Positions 1 through 11,640 of a stretch of 64,000 bases of DNA are shown piece by piece. Origin of the DNA: Typhlomys cinereus. Taxonomy: Eukaryota; Chordata; Mammalia; Rodentia; Platacanthomyidae. The translations under genes and the position numbers were made by a program. The notes below the pieces were generated by a model that made no database searches, had not been told where the DNA came from, and saw nothing but the letters and a program-made list of their open reading frames with translations. The stretch covers positions 1,351,257 to 1,415,256 of the forward strand of contig JALPQD010000390.1 of assembly GCA_023101885.1 (NCBI GenBank), given 5' to 3'. The stretch's first letter is position 1, and each line of letters opens with the position of its first letter.

Positions 1-165
1 GATGTAGTCTTGAGTTGTAGATTGGTCCCCTTGAATGACAGCTGATTTGACTTCTCTCTAGTGACCATAGGGGAAAAAAATCTTTTTCTCTGCACAGTTG
101 GTTGCTTTAGGGGAGAAACAGACTCTTGTTTGAGAATGCCACCTTTTAGCTCATTCCTTCCAAAA

Positions 166-179
166 GGATTTTCATTCTT
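166..179. repeat. Target-site duplication, left copy (partner 883-896)
   Basis: ggattttcattctt is repeated exactly at 883-896 and brackets the antisense L1. Confidence 0.9.
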
Positions 180-882
180 TTTTAATTAATTAATTAATTA
201 ATTTTCCCAATCATACAAACTTAATAGGTACCCTGGTCCCCTCCCTCCCTCCACCCCTCCCCTGTCCCCCTTGCTCCCTCACCCCTTTTTCCCCTTTCTT
301 TAACCCCCCCTTTCCCTTTCTCCTAGTGCCTCCCTCTTCCACCCCCAATCCTGGAGTATCCTTTAGTGTGAATGTCAAACTTCCCTCTGTGTCCTCCACT
401 CTAATAAGTTATAAGGACTCAGTAGCATTGACTAAGGCCCTTTCTTGTGCTCCCCTTTAGTGTGTGACCACTATTGTGTCTGTTACTCCCTTACCTCTAA
501 GGATCCTAGTACCTGCTCCATGCTAGACTTTGGGGTGTCATTGATATGTCACTCATTGTGCAGGTCATGCAGAGTCCTATTATGATTACTGTGGCCCTAA
601 CTTGTGTGGGGTATCTTGGGTATCAATGCTCCTCCCATCTTTAGGCTCTTAAAATCTTACTTCCCCCTCTTTTGCAAATTTCCCTAAGCATTAGAATGGG
701 GAGAGATTTGGTTGGTTTGGTTCCAGGTGATTAATGTAAGGTCTTTGATGTTCTGAATTCAGGTTGGTTGTTGTTTTCATTTTTGATGTTCCTACACCAG
801 CCTTGGCTTCATCCTGATTGATATTGGAGGTCACCTCCTGACAAGCAGTGGGTCCTCCCTGAACTGCGCATTCCCAGGCAGT
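180..882 (-). mobile_element. L1 3'-end fragment inserted in the MaLR interior
   Basis: The plus strand shows a TTAA-rich tail at 180-203, then 'cataca aacttaatagg', a pyrimidine tract, and the same 3'-UTR text found at 11641-12300, 42918-43424 and 53550-54140. The L1 is therefore antisense. The 14-bp target duplication ggattttcattctt lies at 166-179 and 883-896. The last 40 bases or so (about 842-882) do not match the other copies and may be filler or a different 5' end. No ORF2 remains. Confidence 0.85.
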
Positions 883-1497
883 GGATTTTCATTCTTGTAG
901 GTTGGAGACTACTCTGAGAATCTTGCCCTCAATCTAGTTATCTTATTACGCAAATTGAGAGCAGTGGCCATATCATTTTGTCAAGACTACATTGCTTTGC
1001 AATGTTCTCTGCCAAGCACTCCAGTTTAACTGGCATGCTTTCAGGATGAAGGAAAAACTTCACTAAACTGTCTGCCAACATATAGTTCCATTTGTCACTT
1101 GTCCAGTTGCAAACACATTCTGAAGTCCCCTGTGGACCATCACAAGCTGGGCTTCCACTGTCTGCACCTATTATATAGCATTGCTCTCAGAGAAAGGATC
1201 ATTAGCCTATTGCCAAGACACAGACTTTCCCAACACAAAGTCCCAAAGTTCTCCATATTTCTCCAAACAAACAGCTCCAAAGGCACACTTGCCACATTAT
1301 AGCATTGGCCCTACTGCTGGAAACCAACTTCTCTCAGCTTCACAAACAGTTCCACATTGTGGTACCAGATGCTCTTACTCTCACAGCAACACCCCACTCT
1401 CAGTACCAATTTCTGTAATGGTTAGTATTAACTATTGCTGTGAGAAATTAACTATCACATGTATCCCCATACTATATTTCTTTTTACCCTCCCTATT

Positions 1498-1919
1498 TGT
1501 TGCAGTTAGCTTTCATGGTTGCTGATAAATCACCATCAAATGGCTTAAGGGAAGAAGGGTTTTATTTTCTCTTACAATTTCTGGGTTCAGTTCTCAATCC
1601 AGCTTACAGGATAGCTCATACCAATACTAGGGCCAAGGGAACTAGCCATACCATCTCTACATAATGTCTGAGAGAGGGACAATCCTTACTTGCCAGACCA
1701 GTATGTCTGGCCAAGTGTATACAAGGATGCCAACTCTCTCAATCAGCTCTCTGTATTTTATTCCAGGGCCTAATCCCACCCACCATGAGCTGGGCCTTCC
1801 CCATCAGCTAAACAATCTGCAGATTTGCTTGGGGCTCAACTCAACAAATAATTCATTACAAATGTGCCCAGAGCTCAAACCCTCCACTATCAAGTCAATA
1901 CCTGTGCCTAATTATGACA
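1498..1919 (-). mobile_element. MaLR-like LTR
   Basis: This is about 420 bp reading TGTCATAATTAGG... to ...TTGCAGT on the minus strand. It matches the copies at 2468-2877, 24477-24896 and 60642-60986. Shared landmarks are 'ggcccagg/tcatgg' blocks, a 'gtctggcaagtaagga' core and a TTTATT block that is the complement of an AATAAA signal near the 3' end. It directly adjoins a MaLR interior, which supports an LTR identity for the whole family. Confidence 0.75.
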
Positions 1920-2265
1920 CTATTCTCCCTTCTAGCTTGTTTTCCTCCCTCTGCAGGGTTTGATTTCAGGTGCAAGCCATTAGTTCTTCTTTAGGATGTT
2001 TGGACTAGTTAGAACTAGCACAAGAACAGTGTACATTCAAATGCTGAAATACAGCTTTCTGTATTGTTTATTCATTTAAGTTATAATAGAGTAACTCTCA
2101 GTTGCAAATTCTTATCACAAGGGATTGTTGTTATCACTGAAAAGCATGTCAGAATTTAATTGTCCATAATAGCCTAACCTGAAATAGCTAACATTCAAAG
2201 CAAAAAATACCTTTTCTTGCTTGTTCATTTTGATTTTGCTTTTTTGTTAACATTTTCTCATATAG

Positions 2266-2375
2266 AGCATATAGAACAGTCTGGCCTGGAGCCCAGTAGT
2301 CTCCTTGACTTTCTGATCCTCCTCTTTACACCTCCTGAGTGCTGGGATTTCAGATGTGTATTAACACTCTTGCCT
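2266..2375 (-). mobile_element. Degenerate B1-type SINE
   Basis: The plus strand reads 'ctggcctggagccc...ctgatcctcctc...cctcctgagtgctgggatttcagatgtgtat'. This is the complement of a 7SL-derived B1 (the equivalent of 'aatcccagcactcaggagg' and 'gtgagtt...aggcc'). It is heavily mutated and therefore old. The flanks at 1920-2265 and 2376-2467 hold nothing I recognise. Confidence 0.55.
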
Positions 2376-2467
2376 TATTAGGCTCTGAAGATGGAACTTA
2401 GGGCTTCATGAATGCAAATGTAGCAGTCACTCTGAATTGCTATTGATAAATTAATGATCAAATGGCT

Positions 2468-2877
2468 TAAGGACATGGTTGTTGATAAATGACCATCAAA
2501 TTGCTTAAAGGAACAAGGGGTTTATTTCTTTATGAAAATCTGGTTACAGTTCCCAGTCCAGTTTGACAGGAGAGCTCACACCAACACCAAGGCTAAGGGA
2601 ACTGACCACACCATCTCTACATAATGGCTGAGAGAAGGACAATCATTATTTGCCCGACCAGCATGTCTGGCCAAATGTACAAAAGAATGCCAACTTTCTC
2701 AATCAGCTCTTGGTATTTTATTCCAGGGCCTAGTCCCACTACCATAGGGTGGACCTTCCTCATCAGTTAGATAATCTCCTGCAGGTTTGCTATGGGCTTA
2801 ACTCAACCATCAATTCCCCACAAATATGTCCAGAACCTTCAATAGTGAAGTTGACATCCTTGTCCAATTCTGACAGG
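2468..2877 (-). mobile_element. MaLR-like solo LTR, copy 2
   Basis: It aligns by eye along its whole length with the LTR at 1498-1919. Both have 'accatctctacataatggctgagag', then 'accagcatgtctggcca', then 'tattttattccagggcctaatccca'. The orientation is the same. No interior is attached, so it is a solo LTR or the far end of a rearranged element. Confidence 0.7.
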
Positions 2878-2889
2878 TGTTTTACTCTA

Positions 2890-3110
2890 ACTTGCAATGG
2901 TCTAGTTACATTTCATTGTCCAGCTTAGCAGAAGAGTCTACACTAACATGAAAAGAACCAAGGAAACTGGTTACATCAAATCCATAGGATTGATGAGAGG
3001 AACAATCCTTACTTTCCAGACTACCATGTCCAAATATATGGAAGGATGCCAACTTTCTCAACCAGTTCTCTCTCAATGGCCTAGGTGCCAACTCTCCTCT
3101 TTGTCCCTTT
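2890..3110 (-). mobile_element. MaLR-like LTR fragment, copy 3
   Basis: The order 'gtccagcttagcagaag...aggaactggt...gaggaacaatccttactttccagac' follows the other LTR copies, but the match fades after about 3110. The sequence from there to 4016 is AT-rich and carries nothing I can identify. Confidence 0.5.
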
Positions 3111-4027
3111 TGCCCCCACATACTGTGATGGCAGCTAATATTTCTCATTTGATTTTACATGCATATGACAACTTGATCTATTTTCAGGTGACTTCCTCCC
3201 ACTAATAAGTTCCAGTTTCCCTAAACAAAATAGTGGAGGTTGCAGTGAATTATCTCTCTTCAAATATTCTGTCTTAGGTCCCCCTTCATGCTGGTAGCTT
3301 TTTCAGTGTGCCTCTTAATCTTAATGTAAAACATAATGAAATGCAGAACTAAACCTGTGAGCATAGATGGTGTTTGTACACACATCCTAACAGTCTATAC
3401 ATTTCTGTGTCTTTCTTATGCTAAATATGATTAAATTTTGTAAACACAGTTTTATAATATTATTGATTATTTCACTGAACAATGAAATCATATTAAGCTC
3501 TTATATGTAACATTTGGTAGATACACAACAGATATGAAATTTCAAAAGCATAATGATCATTCTATGAGAGATTGAAAGGAATTTTCCTATTGAAGTGATT
3601 GAAATGGATTCTGAAATATGAGATGTAAGGCCACTGAGGTGAAGTAATCCCCATAGCTTTCATTTCAAGTGAAAATCATTAGATCATGATTTTTAGAAGT
3701 TTTTATTTTTTATTTTTACCACAGATATTAAGAATTTTTCTATACTAAAGTTATGATTAATTGCAGTTTATCTCAAAATATATAATGTCATGTATGTATA
3801 TCATTATGAACATGGCATTTTACCTCTGTAAATAATTTCTAGAAAATTAAATTGATTTATTACATGTACATCTGAATAAACCGATTGATAATGATTGAAT
3901 CCATAATATTGCCTCTCAAAAAAGTCAACAATACACTTTTTAGCTGTGTTTTCCTTACATGAAAATACAGATATACTTTCATTTTTGCAATGAATTAATT
4001 AATCATATTCAATTATTTAAATGGATA

Positions 4028-4078
4028 TTTTATTATTATTTATTCAACTATGCATGTATGTATGTGTGTATGTATGTA

Positions 4079-4117
<39 letters not shown>

Positions 4118-4290
4118 TCACCTCCTCCTTGTTTACTCTGCCCCGGGATTCACAAGCCCTGCCTACCAGGACCAGAAACATAGGCTGCCCCCACTTCCGC
4201 TAGGCATCTATACGTGGGGTCTACGATCTGAACTCAGGACTTTCTGCTTGCAAGGCAGAGGCTTAACCCTTGAGCCACCTCTCCAGCCCC
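4028..4290 (-). mobile_element. tRNA-derived T+ SINE, copy 1
   Basis: On the minus strand the 4290 end carries 'ggggctggagaggtggctcaagggttaagcc' (A-box-like) and a 'gagttcagatc' B-box-like segment. A body shared with the other copies follows, then a CA tract (TG on plus, 4084-4112) and a 'ttgaataaataataa' tail. An exact 11-bp target duplication, ttaaatggata, lies at 4017-4027 and 4291-4301. This is an RNA polymerase III-type retroposon, not a tRNA gene. Confidence 0.9.
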
Positions 4291-4301
4291 TTAAATGGAT
4301 A

Positions 4302-5582
4302 GTTTTATTGTCTGATGATATACTAAAACTTATCTGCCTTTTACTACTGAAAATAAAAGGCCAGAGTTTTAAATATTTAATGTGCAACTATCACACTCTC
4401 CTGTCCCGAACCCATTCTTACTAACTTTATTCTTCCAAAATAGTCATCCTCCAAACTCCCCCCACAATGTTTTTTCAAAAGTTTTAAATATTAAAAGTAA
4501 AGAATAAGTCTAGGAATGTGAATAAATCACACCAAGAAGTTGTGATAAGTACCTGCCAATCTTAGTACTACACTCACAAGAGACATTGGATAATCTATAT
4601 CATGGGACTATATCATTTTCTTCTTCCCTGCCATATTGCCAAATCAGTGTAAAGCAACATCATGTTAACATTTTGAAGAAGAAAGTCAGTTACAAAAAGT
4701 AAAAGCAAAAGGCGTTCTTTTACAACACAAATTAACCTCTTATGAAATAATAGCATAACACACAGATTATTATGGCTAAACAAGATTTCTTCTTTAAATT
4801 CAGAATATTAAAGTGATAAAACACTCAGCATATAGAGGTGTAAAAATAAAGTTCACTAAAGGGAAGAAACTAGTAGAAGAACAACATTAGAGTTTCCATG
4901 ATAGACCTTGATAACTTGATGTGTTCACTTGTACTTAAAAACATTGTATTAGACAAAACTGTATGTCATACTGAAGCCATGGATTGCTGAGGGGTCAAGA
5001 GTTAAGAGACTCTCAAATATGCAAGTTACAATTCTAGAGAGAAAAAGATATGAACAAAAATTCTCACAGTTAAGAGGATTATATTAACAATTATTTCAAA
5101 CTGTTGTCCTATAACTAGACTTCTGCTACCACAAGCAACTTAGATCTGTAAGAAACACACAAAAATATATCACCTTAGATCAAATACAGTATGATTACAT
5201 AAAAATAGAAAAATAGTTTGTAAGCATACTGGTGTTGCAAATTATTCTGTAAAGTAATGTAATAATGCAAAATGTCACAAAAAACTGTTTAAGATTTTTT
5301 ATAGAGTTTACATCTTCATTCCTCTACATCACTATGTTGATCTTCACTTGAAGTCTCCAAACACAAAATCTCTATATATTACAGTAGGAACCATTTTATT
5401 TTCAGGTTACCAATATATCTGTCTTCTTAAAAAAATACTGCTAAGATATATGGAAATTAGATTAAAACCAATATTTCTTCTAGTTAAAAATACATTGAGA
5501 ATATTTGTCTCTGTCATACATTCTAGAGAAAAAAACAGCATATTCACATTCAAAACTGGTGTGAAAAAATCATATGCAATTT
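4302..5582. other. AT-rich intergenic DNA downstream of the first OR
   Basis: I see no gene, clear repeat or conserved motif here. Stop codons are frequent in all frames. The 3' UTR and polyadenylation site of the OR at 5583-6521 should fall in the part nearest 5582, but I cannot assign them. Confidence 0.6.
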
Positions 5583-6521
5583 CTAAGAAAAAATGTTTAT
5601 TTTTTGCCATGATCTTTGGACAGCCTGCTTTACATCTTTATTTCTAAGACTATAGATCAGAGGATTCAGCATGGGAATAATAAGTGTATAAAATATGGAC
5701 GATATTTTATCAGTCTCAATAGAATGACTGGACTCCGGTTGCACATACATAAATATCAGTGTTCCATAAAATACAGTCACCACCGTCAGGTGGGACCCAC
5801 AGGTAGAGAAAGCTTTTCGTCTGCCCTCTGCAGAGTTCATCCGGAGAATGGTTGTGAGGATGAGCAGGTAGGACACAAGGACGACCAGGAGAGAAGAGAT
5901 TAAATCAAAAGCTGCAAAGCTCATAATTATCAGTTCAACTTCATGCGTATTTGAGCAAATCAGTGATATCAAAGGAATACAGTCACAGAAGAAATGATTG
6001 ATGACATTGTAGCCACAGAAGGTCAACTTGAAAATGTTTATGGTGACCATAAGAGACATAAATGTGCAGTACATGTAGGGGATTGTGACAAGAATCCAAC
6101 AGACCTTTTTTGACATGATAACTGTATACAGAAGCGGGTTACAAATGGCCACATAGCGGTCATAGGACATTGCAGACAGAATAAAGAGTTCACTACCAAT
6201 GAACATAAGAAAGAAAGCTAGCTGCACAGCACAAAGATTATAAGATATTGTGTTTTGATCCACAATAAAATTTACAAGCATTTTTGGTCCCACCGTTGTT
6301 GAATAAACAAAATCAGTAAAGGCCAAGTGTCTGAGAAAGAAATACATGGGTGTGTGGAGCTTGGTATCCATATTGGTGAGGATGATGATGCCCAAGTTAC
6401 CCACCACTGAAGTCAGATAGATGATAAGGAAGAGCCCAAATAATGGGGCCTGGAGTTCAGGATGGTCAGTGATGCCCATCAGGATGAATTTGGTCACCGT
6501 GGTGAGATTCTCCTTCTCCAT
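5583..6521 (-). CDS. Or8k-like: Olfactory receptor, class II, OR8K-like
   Basis: An intact single-exon receptor of 312 residues, within the normal OR length. It would bind odorants at the ciliary membrane of a sensory neuron and couple to the olfactory G protein. Seen here: N-glycosylation site NLT at residues 5-7, GN in helix 1 (41-42), LHTPMYFFL (55-63), Cys97 and Cys179 as the probable helix 3-loop disulfide, [10 protein letters not shown] (118-127), [10 protein letters not shown] (236-245) and [12 protein letters not shown] (283-294). The start is supported by alignment with paralogues and a good context (A at -3, G at +4). The best remembered match is family 8 subfamily K; the exact orthologue is not assigned. 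All key residues are present, so it is probably functional. Upstream non-coding exons are expected but not visible. Confidence 0.95.
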   Translation of the reverse strand: MEKENLTTVTKFILMGITDHPELQAPLFGLFLIIYLTSVVGNLGIIILTNMDTKLHTPMYFFLRHLAFTDFVYSTTVGPKMLVNFIVDQNTISYNLCAVQLAFFLMFIGSELFILSAMSYDRYVAICNPLLYTVIMSKKVCWILVTIPYMYCTFMSLMVTINIFKLTFCGYNVINHFFCDCIPLISLICSNTHEVELIIMSFAAFDLISSLLVVLVSYLLILTTILRMNSAEGRRKAFSTCGSHLTVVTVFYGTLIFMYVQPESSHSIETDKISSIFYTLIIPMLNPLIYSLRNKDVKQAVQRSWQKINIFS

Positions 6522-7743
6522 TCTCCTTGATCAGAAAACCTACTCTCAACAGAGAGAACAGCATGTCAAATAAAATTCAGATTGGATTAACTCAGATAAA
6601 TTCTTTACAGATTTTTTTTGCAAATAGAATACATACACACTTTCAAATTAGAATAATATAAAATATCTCATTTATTTGCTTAAATATGCACAAACAGAGA
6701 CACAATTCAACCACTAATTCTCCTCTGTGACTCAGGTTCACAAAATCATGTCCAATATCTGAAAATATTTTTGAGATTTCTAATTTAGAAATGAATTGGT
6801 ACTATCCTTCAAAATTTTGAGGATAACTAATGTGAGAAATATTCTACTTTAGCAACTATGCAGCTCAACCAAATATCCTTATCAATAACTTTTACACAAG
6901 ATTAATAAATTCAGATAGTTATACAGGAAGAAAGATGCAAGTTAAATAGATAAATTTTAGATAGTGGATAGATAACAGATAAATAGATATTTAGAAAGAT
7001 TAATAAAAGTGAATATGTTTGAATATTATAAAAACTTTTGTTTGATTCATAAGATCATACTTCAAAGCATAGTACTATAAAGATCATATAAATGTTTCAA
7101 ATGAAAGTATTAACACACTTAACATATACTGGAAAATGCACAAGTAAATATGCTGTAATAGTTCAGAGATGACATGTCTGTAAATAAGCACATCAGAAGA
7201 TTTGTATAATTTTAGTTGGTGGTACATCATTCAATGAAGAAAAACATTACTTTGCACAAATAACTTGAATTACTTTTCTAATCATGAATTCCAAATATTT
7301 ACTGTTCCTTTTAGAGATGATTCAGTGCTTTAATGTTTGAATGATATATAGAAAACATTCTCAAATATTAGGGAAATATTTTTCAAAAAATTCATTATGG
7401 TTCTCACTGTGACTAGAGATCAAATCCAGACACATGCTAGTCAACAATTTATCACTAAGCTCAAAAAACACACCTTGTATTTTAATAGATATGCCCTTAC
7501 TGTGTAGTAGACACAGGTCTAAACTTATGGTTCGCAGGCTTCTCTTCAGCAGTGCTGGTAATTAGAGTTTTAATTTTTCATAATATCTATTTAAAAGAGC
7601 TATTCTCTGCAAACACATATGTCCATACTTTTGTATAGGCACAGAATTTGTTTGTCAGGGTTAAAATAATCATTAGATAAAAAATGAGACTTTTAGGAGA
7701 GTACATTTAGTTCCCTCAGTCTATCTCATTTTTTAAAATTTTT
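6522..7743. other. AT-rich upstream flank of the first OR
   Basis: By analogy with other ORs this should contain 5'-UTR introns or exons and perhaps the promoter. I cannot locate splice sites or a TATA-type element with any confidence. A short ID-like SINE lies at 7393-7472. Confidence 0.5.
7393..7472 (-). mobile_element. Degenerate ID-like SINE
   Basis: The plus strand reads 'atggttctcactgtgactagagatcaaatccagacacatgctagtcaacaatttatcactaagctca'. This is the complement of an ID/tRNA-Ala head (gagctcagtggtag...tagcatg...gggttcgatcc). It is strongly mutated. Confidence 0.5.
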
Positions 7744-8028
7744 TTGTTATTTATTATTATTTATTCAATTGTGCGTATATGCATATATGCACGTGTGTGT
7801 ATGTATGTGTGTGTGCAGAACCATGGACGAATTCGGGAACCACCATCGACCACCTCCATCTCCTCCTTGTTTACTCTGCCCCAGGATTCACAGGCTTCGC
7901 CTTACCAGGACCAGAAACGCAGGCTGCCCCCGCTTCAGCCTGGCATCTATACGTGGGGTCTAGGATCCGAACTCAAGACCTTCCGCCTGCAAAGCAGAAG
8001 CTTAACCCCTGAGCCACCTCTCCAGCCC
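7744..8028 (-). mobile_element. tRNA-derived T+ SINE, copy 2
   Basis: Nearly full length. From the 8028 end on the minus strand it reads gggctggagaggtggctca, a B-box-like gagttcggatcc, the shared 'ggtcctggtaagg...cctgtgaatcctgg' body, a CA stretch and a 'caattgaataaataat' tail followed by an A-rich run. I could not find a convincing target duplication. Confidence 0.88.
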
Positions 8029-8999
8029 GATTTTTACCCTGTTAAATCACTAACATTATACAACCAATGTGGATGTGACTTGTATTACATGATATCTAAA
8101 ATTTAGGATAGTTATACATTATTATTATAAAAATGTGCTTACTTTTATCTTACAAATCAGTTGTGCTTTGTTGTGAATAGATTTTAAAATTATGAGAAAG
8201 CATAAATGAATTAGAATTGACTTTATACAATGAAGACTCACAAAATTTCCCATGTACAAAGGGATGCTTTATTCTCAAGAGAAAAACTGAAGAGATATAT
8301 TGACATGCACTGGTAATTCCACTTTTTAGGAAATGAAGACAAGATAATCATTTCACTTTCATCCTCAGCCATTTTTAGACTTTGTGCATAACATGAAATA
8401 TAAAAAAAATCTATTTCAAAAATATGAAAGAAAGAAAAAGAAAGAAGACTCAAAGAAAGAACAAAAAAGAAATTAAAAATACTTTTGCAAACTTATACAC
8501 TGTATTAACCTCTACTCTTATGCACAACAACATAGAGATAAAGGAAAGCAAAATGAAAATTCTGTACCTATGAATTCTAGCATTTATATTAGAACTTCAG
8601 ATGTAAATTAATTTAAATACTATGATATAGAATGTTATGCTAAGAAAGTATATAATAAACATGTGATGATCTCTGTCAGTCGCAAAACAGAAATATACAA
8701 CTTTCAGGTAGTATTAATTATGTAAACAATGTTGATCATCTAATTTCTCATAAAACTGAAGGAAACAGAGAGTATTTTAATGATTACCACTATTTATTTT
8801 AAGATATAAAAAGTCACACAACTTAGAAAATTATACACAATAGGTAACATGTATATATTATTTTTCTTATCTGACTTGTTTCTTATATGGTTGTGTGTAA
8901 CTAATATCATACACCACCCCATTCAAGGCCATTAACATGTAAATATAGCAAGAATAAACTCTTATGACATTACACATCAAAAGATGGTTTTTTCTGACC
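8029..8999. other. AT-rich intergenic DNA
   Basis: No recognisable gene or repeat apart from a short purine-rich run (GAAA-like) at 8425-8475. Confidence 0.5.
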
Positions 9000-9856
9000 A
9001 GATAGAAAATATCAATGTTTGAAAAATACTTATGAATTTCTTCACTCTCTTAAAATTAAATATGAAGGGACCAGAAGAGGGATTCTCTTCCTCTTCTTCA
9101 CTCACCACACAGTGGTAGAGTAAAACTAAATAAAAAATGGATACTTACATTTGACAACAAAAGAAAATTGACTTTCTCTGTAGATTCAGATAGCATAAAA
9201 CTTCCCATCATCTGTAGTAAAACTTCCTTCTTGATTTTCTCATGTGTTTTTTAACCAGAATGGGCAGCAATGTGTGGTTATTCCTTTAAATTAAGAGACT
9301 CTCCCTGAAGATATGCCTTTCTATGGGTAACTGATTGACTGGGAATGGTTAATGAAATGTCTAGAGACTGCCCACAAATTATTAGGTAGACTAAAAAAAA
9401 AAAACAAAGAAAAAAACCAGAAAACCCACATTCAAAGAGATATACAACTTGCCATGCTAATTTCAAAAAAATCCTTAAGAAACAAGTAACAAAGATAGTT
9501 TAAATGTCCATTTATGAATAATGGATGAGTACAATGTATTATAGTTATTGTAATATTATTAGTCATAGAAATTAACATGATAGAAAATTAAATGAATCGG
9601 TACAGAAGAAAACATACTTCATGTTACCATTTTCATTGTGTGTAAAAATATGCAAACACACTAAATCAGATATCAGAGTTGCAGTTACTCAGTTCATAGA
9701 TAAGGAGAATGAAGTTGTTGACAACCAGATATAAAATCTATATGATGGAAAGAAAAATTTCTGAAGAAGGCTTCAGAGTATGTCTGTGTTTAACAGTGTT
9801 AAAGTGCACATCTGCATTATCAAAAGTGAACATTAGTACATGGATTTTTGACATAG

Positions 9857-9985
9857 ATCTTTAATCGCAACACTCAGGTGGCAGAAATGAAGGAATTGTG
9901 AATTCAAAGTCATTCTAAGCTGCATTGTGAATTCAAGTTAAGCCTGAGAAATATGAGACTATGCCTCAAAAATAAGACAAAAGTC
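9857..9985 (+). mobile_element. Degenerate B1 SINE, shared with block A2
   Basis: 'tttaatcgcaacactcaggtggcagaaatgaagg' and 'gagactatgcctcaaaaa' match the B1 consensus order. The same insertion occurs at 31538-31660 in the partner block. Confidence 0.65.
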
Positions 9986-10261
9986 CAAATTTGGTATTAT
10001 GGATAGAAAATGTATAAAGCAAATATGGAGTGAAGAACCACACCATGCTATTAGAAGCTGGAATTTCAAATATAATAACTCCAAGAAACTGAAGTACACA
10101 GATCTTAAATGCTAATTATTATGTGAAAATTCCAGATAGAATAACACATAGAAATGAGACAGATTACCATAGTTGAAAGCTGTTAGAAATAGGGGAAACT
10201 TATTTAATGAATGTTTTAGTGTGAACAAATAGCTTAAATTTGTTACTAAATAATTATAATG

Positions 10262-10562
10262 CCAATTTTTTGTGCATGCCTCTGGGCATGTGTCTGTGTG
10301 AGTGTACATGTATGTGGGTATACACAAATCACACTTGAGCGTGTATCTGTGGAGGTCCAAGGGTAACATGGAGAATGATCCTGGATGCTGTACCTCCTTA
10401 TTGCATTGTTTAGGGGTTTCCCATGTTCTATCATTTAAGGCCTGAAGTGTGCTCTGCCATCATTTCTTCTTTGAATTTTTTTAACATGGGATCCAAGGAT
10501 CCAAACTCAGGTACTGTTGTTTGCAAGATAAGGACTTTATCCTCTGAGCCATCTCACCAGTA
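10262..10562 (-). mobile_element. Degenerate B2/B3-like SINE
   Basis: The plus strand ends '...atccaaactcaggtactgttgtttgcaagataaggactttatcctctgagccatctcaccagta', the complement of a tRNA-derived head (ggtgagatggctcag...gagtttggatc). A TG-rich part sits at the other end. The orthologous copy in block A2 is at about 31925-32310. Confidence 0.6.
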
Positions 10563-11082
10563 TGAATTATAATTATTAAAAATTAGGTTTATTGAGACTA
10601 TTTGACAATTTCATACAGGTACATGATCTGTATAAACATCTACCTTCTCTCATTTACTTCTCACCCTCAAAATTCTATTTTCTGCAAGTCTGTTTCCTGT
10701 TTGCTTGGATTTTTGTTTAGTTTTGAGACCCACTGAGTTAATCTAGTGTTTTCTGTGTGTCCAAGGATTTAGAACTCTTTATAGTGGCTCCTGGGCTCCT
10801 TTATGGTTCTGTAGTTAAATATGACACTCTTTGGCTCAGAATCCTACAAGAATTAGTAGCTCTGCAGTAAGGGTCATTAGACCCTTCCTGTTATATATGA
10901 AATGAAACATATCTTATTTTTCTTTCTTAATCTGTTTCCTTAAAATAGAATTTACAATTTTATTCATTTTGATGCAAAAGTTATAATTCCATTCTTATTT
11001 GTCAGTGAGCATGCATAGTCTTACAGGTCATTGTTGCTTTAGCCATTCATATGGTCATAAACACCTACACTTTGTTTTCTTT

Positions 11083-11084
<2 letters not shown>

Positions 11085-11174
<90 letters not shown>

Positions 11175-11384
11175 ACTGTGTGTGCCTGTGAAGGTCCAAG
11201 GGTGACTTTGAGAATATCCACTTCATTTTTGCTCTGGAGTTTCCTAGACCTTGCCTTCCAGAGCTGGAAGTGGAGGCTACTACCATTTCTGCCTGGTGTT
11301 TTTAAGTGGCATCTGGAATCTGAACTCAGGACATTCTGCTTGTATGACAGAGGCTTAACACCTGAGCCATCTCCCTAGTCCAAC
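11085..11384 (-). mobile_element. B3-like SINE with long TG and GA tracts
   Basis: The minus strand from 11384 reads 'gactagggagatggctcaggtgttaagcctctgtcatacaagcagaatgtcctgagttcagattcc', a tRNA-derived head with A and B boxes. The far end is a (TG)n run at 11085-11128 followed by (GA)n at 11129-11172. The counterpart in block A2 spans about 32849-33118. Confidence 0.65.
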
Positions 11385-11640
11385 ACCTACATTACTTCAA
11401 TATCTCCACTTCATCAACAACTCAGATCCAAATGGCTTGTAACTAATAAATACACAAGAAGTTTGGAATGGTCATATCCTAGAAAATGTTCATGTCAGTT
11501 AAAAAAAAGTTTTATTTTCTGGCTTTTTAATATATCTCTGACAGGGGATAAATGGTTTGGGTATATGAAAAGAGACAAAGATGTCACAGCTGTGCAAACT
11601 TTAAGAAAAAAATCAGAATACATTCAGATTCTTTCTTTTT

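Larger units (their letters stand above)
1..1497 (-). mobile_element. MaLR-type LTR retrotransposon interior, interrupted by an L1
   Basis: Read on the minus strand from 1497 downward, the sequence begins right after the LTR. It soon reads 'attggtactgagagtgggg', the typical start of a mammalian MaLR interior, followed by 'atgtggaactg' and 'actttgggactt' phrases of the same family. It runs to the window edge, so the element is cut there. An L1 piece occupies 180-882, and the MaLR sequence resumes on both sides of a 14-bp duplication. No open coding frame is preserved. Family assignment comes from remembered consensus phrases, not from a search. Confidence 0.7.
9000..11640. repeat. Segmental duplication block A1 (partner about 30480-33300)
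   Basis: Long stretches align by eye in the same order with 30480-33300. Examples: 'aaaaatacttatgaat..cttc' (9025 and 30505), 'catcatctg.agtaaaa' (9208 and 30705), 'tatgcaaacaca..aaatcagatatcag' (9650 and 31331), 'gtgaacattagtaca' (9826 and 31507), 'aatgaaacatatcttatttttcttt' (10900 and 32669). Both blocks also carry the same B1 and B3-like SINEs, so those insertions predate the duplication. Confidence 0.85.

Noticed and set aside
4028..4290. tRNA-like head sequences in ten places
   Set aside because: A- and B-box-like text is present, but no acceptor-stem pairing or anticodon arm is preserved. The copies carry SINE bodies, tails and target duplications.
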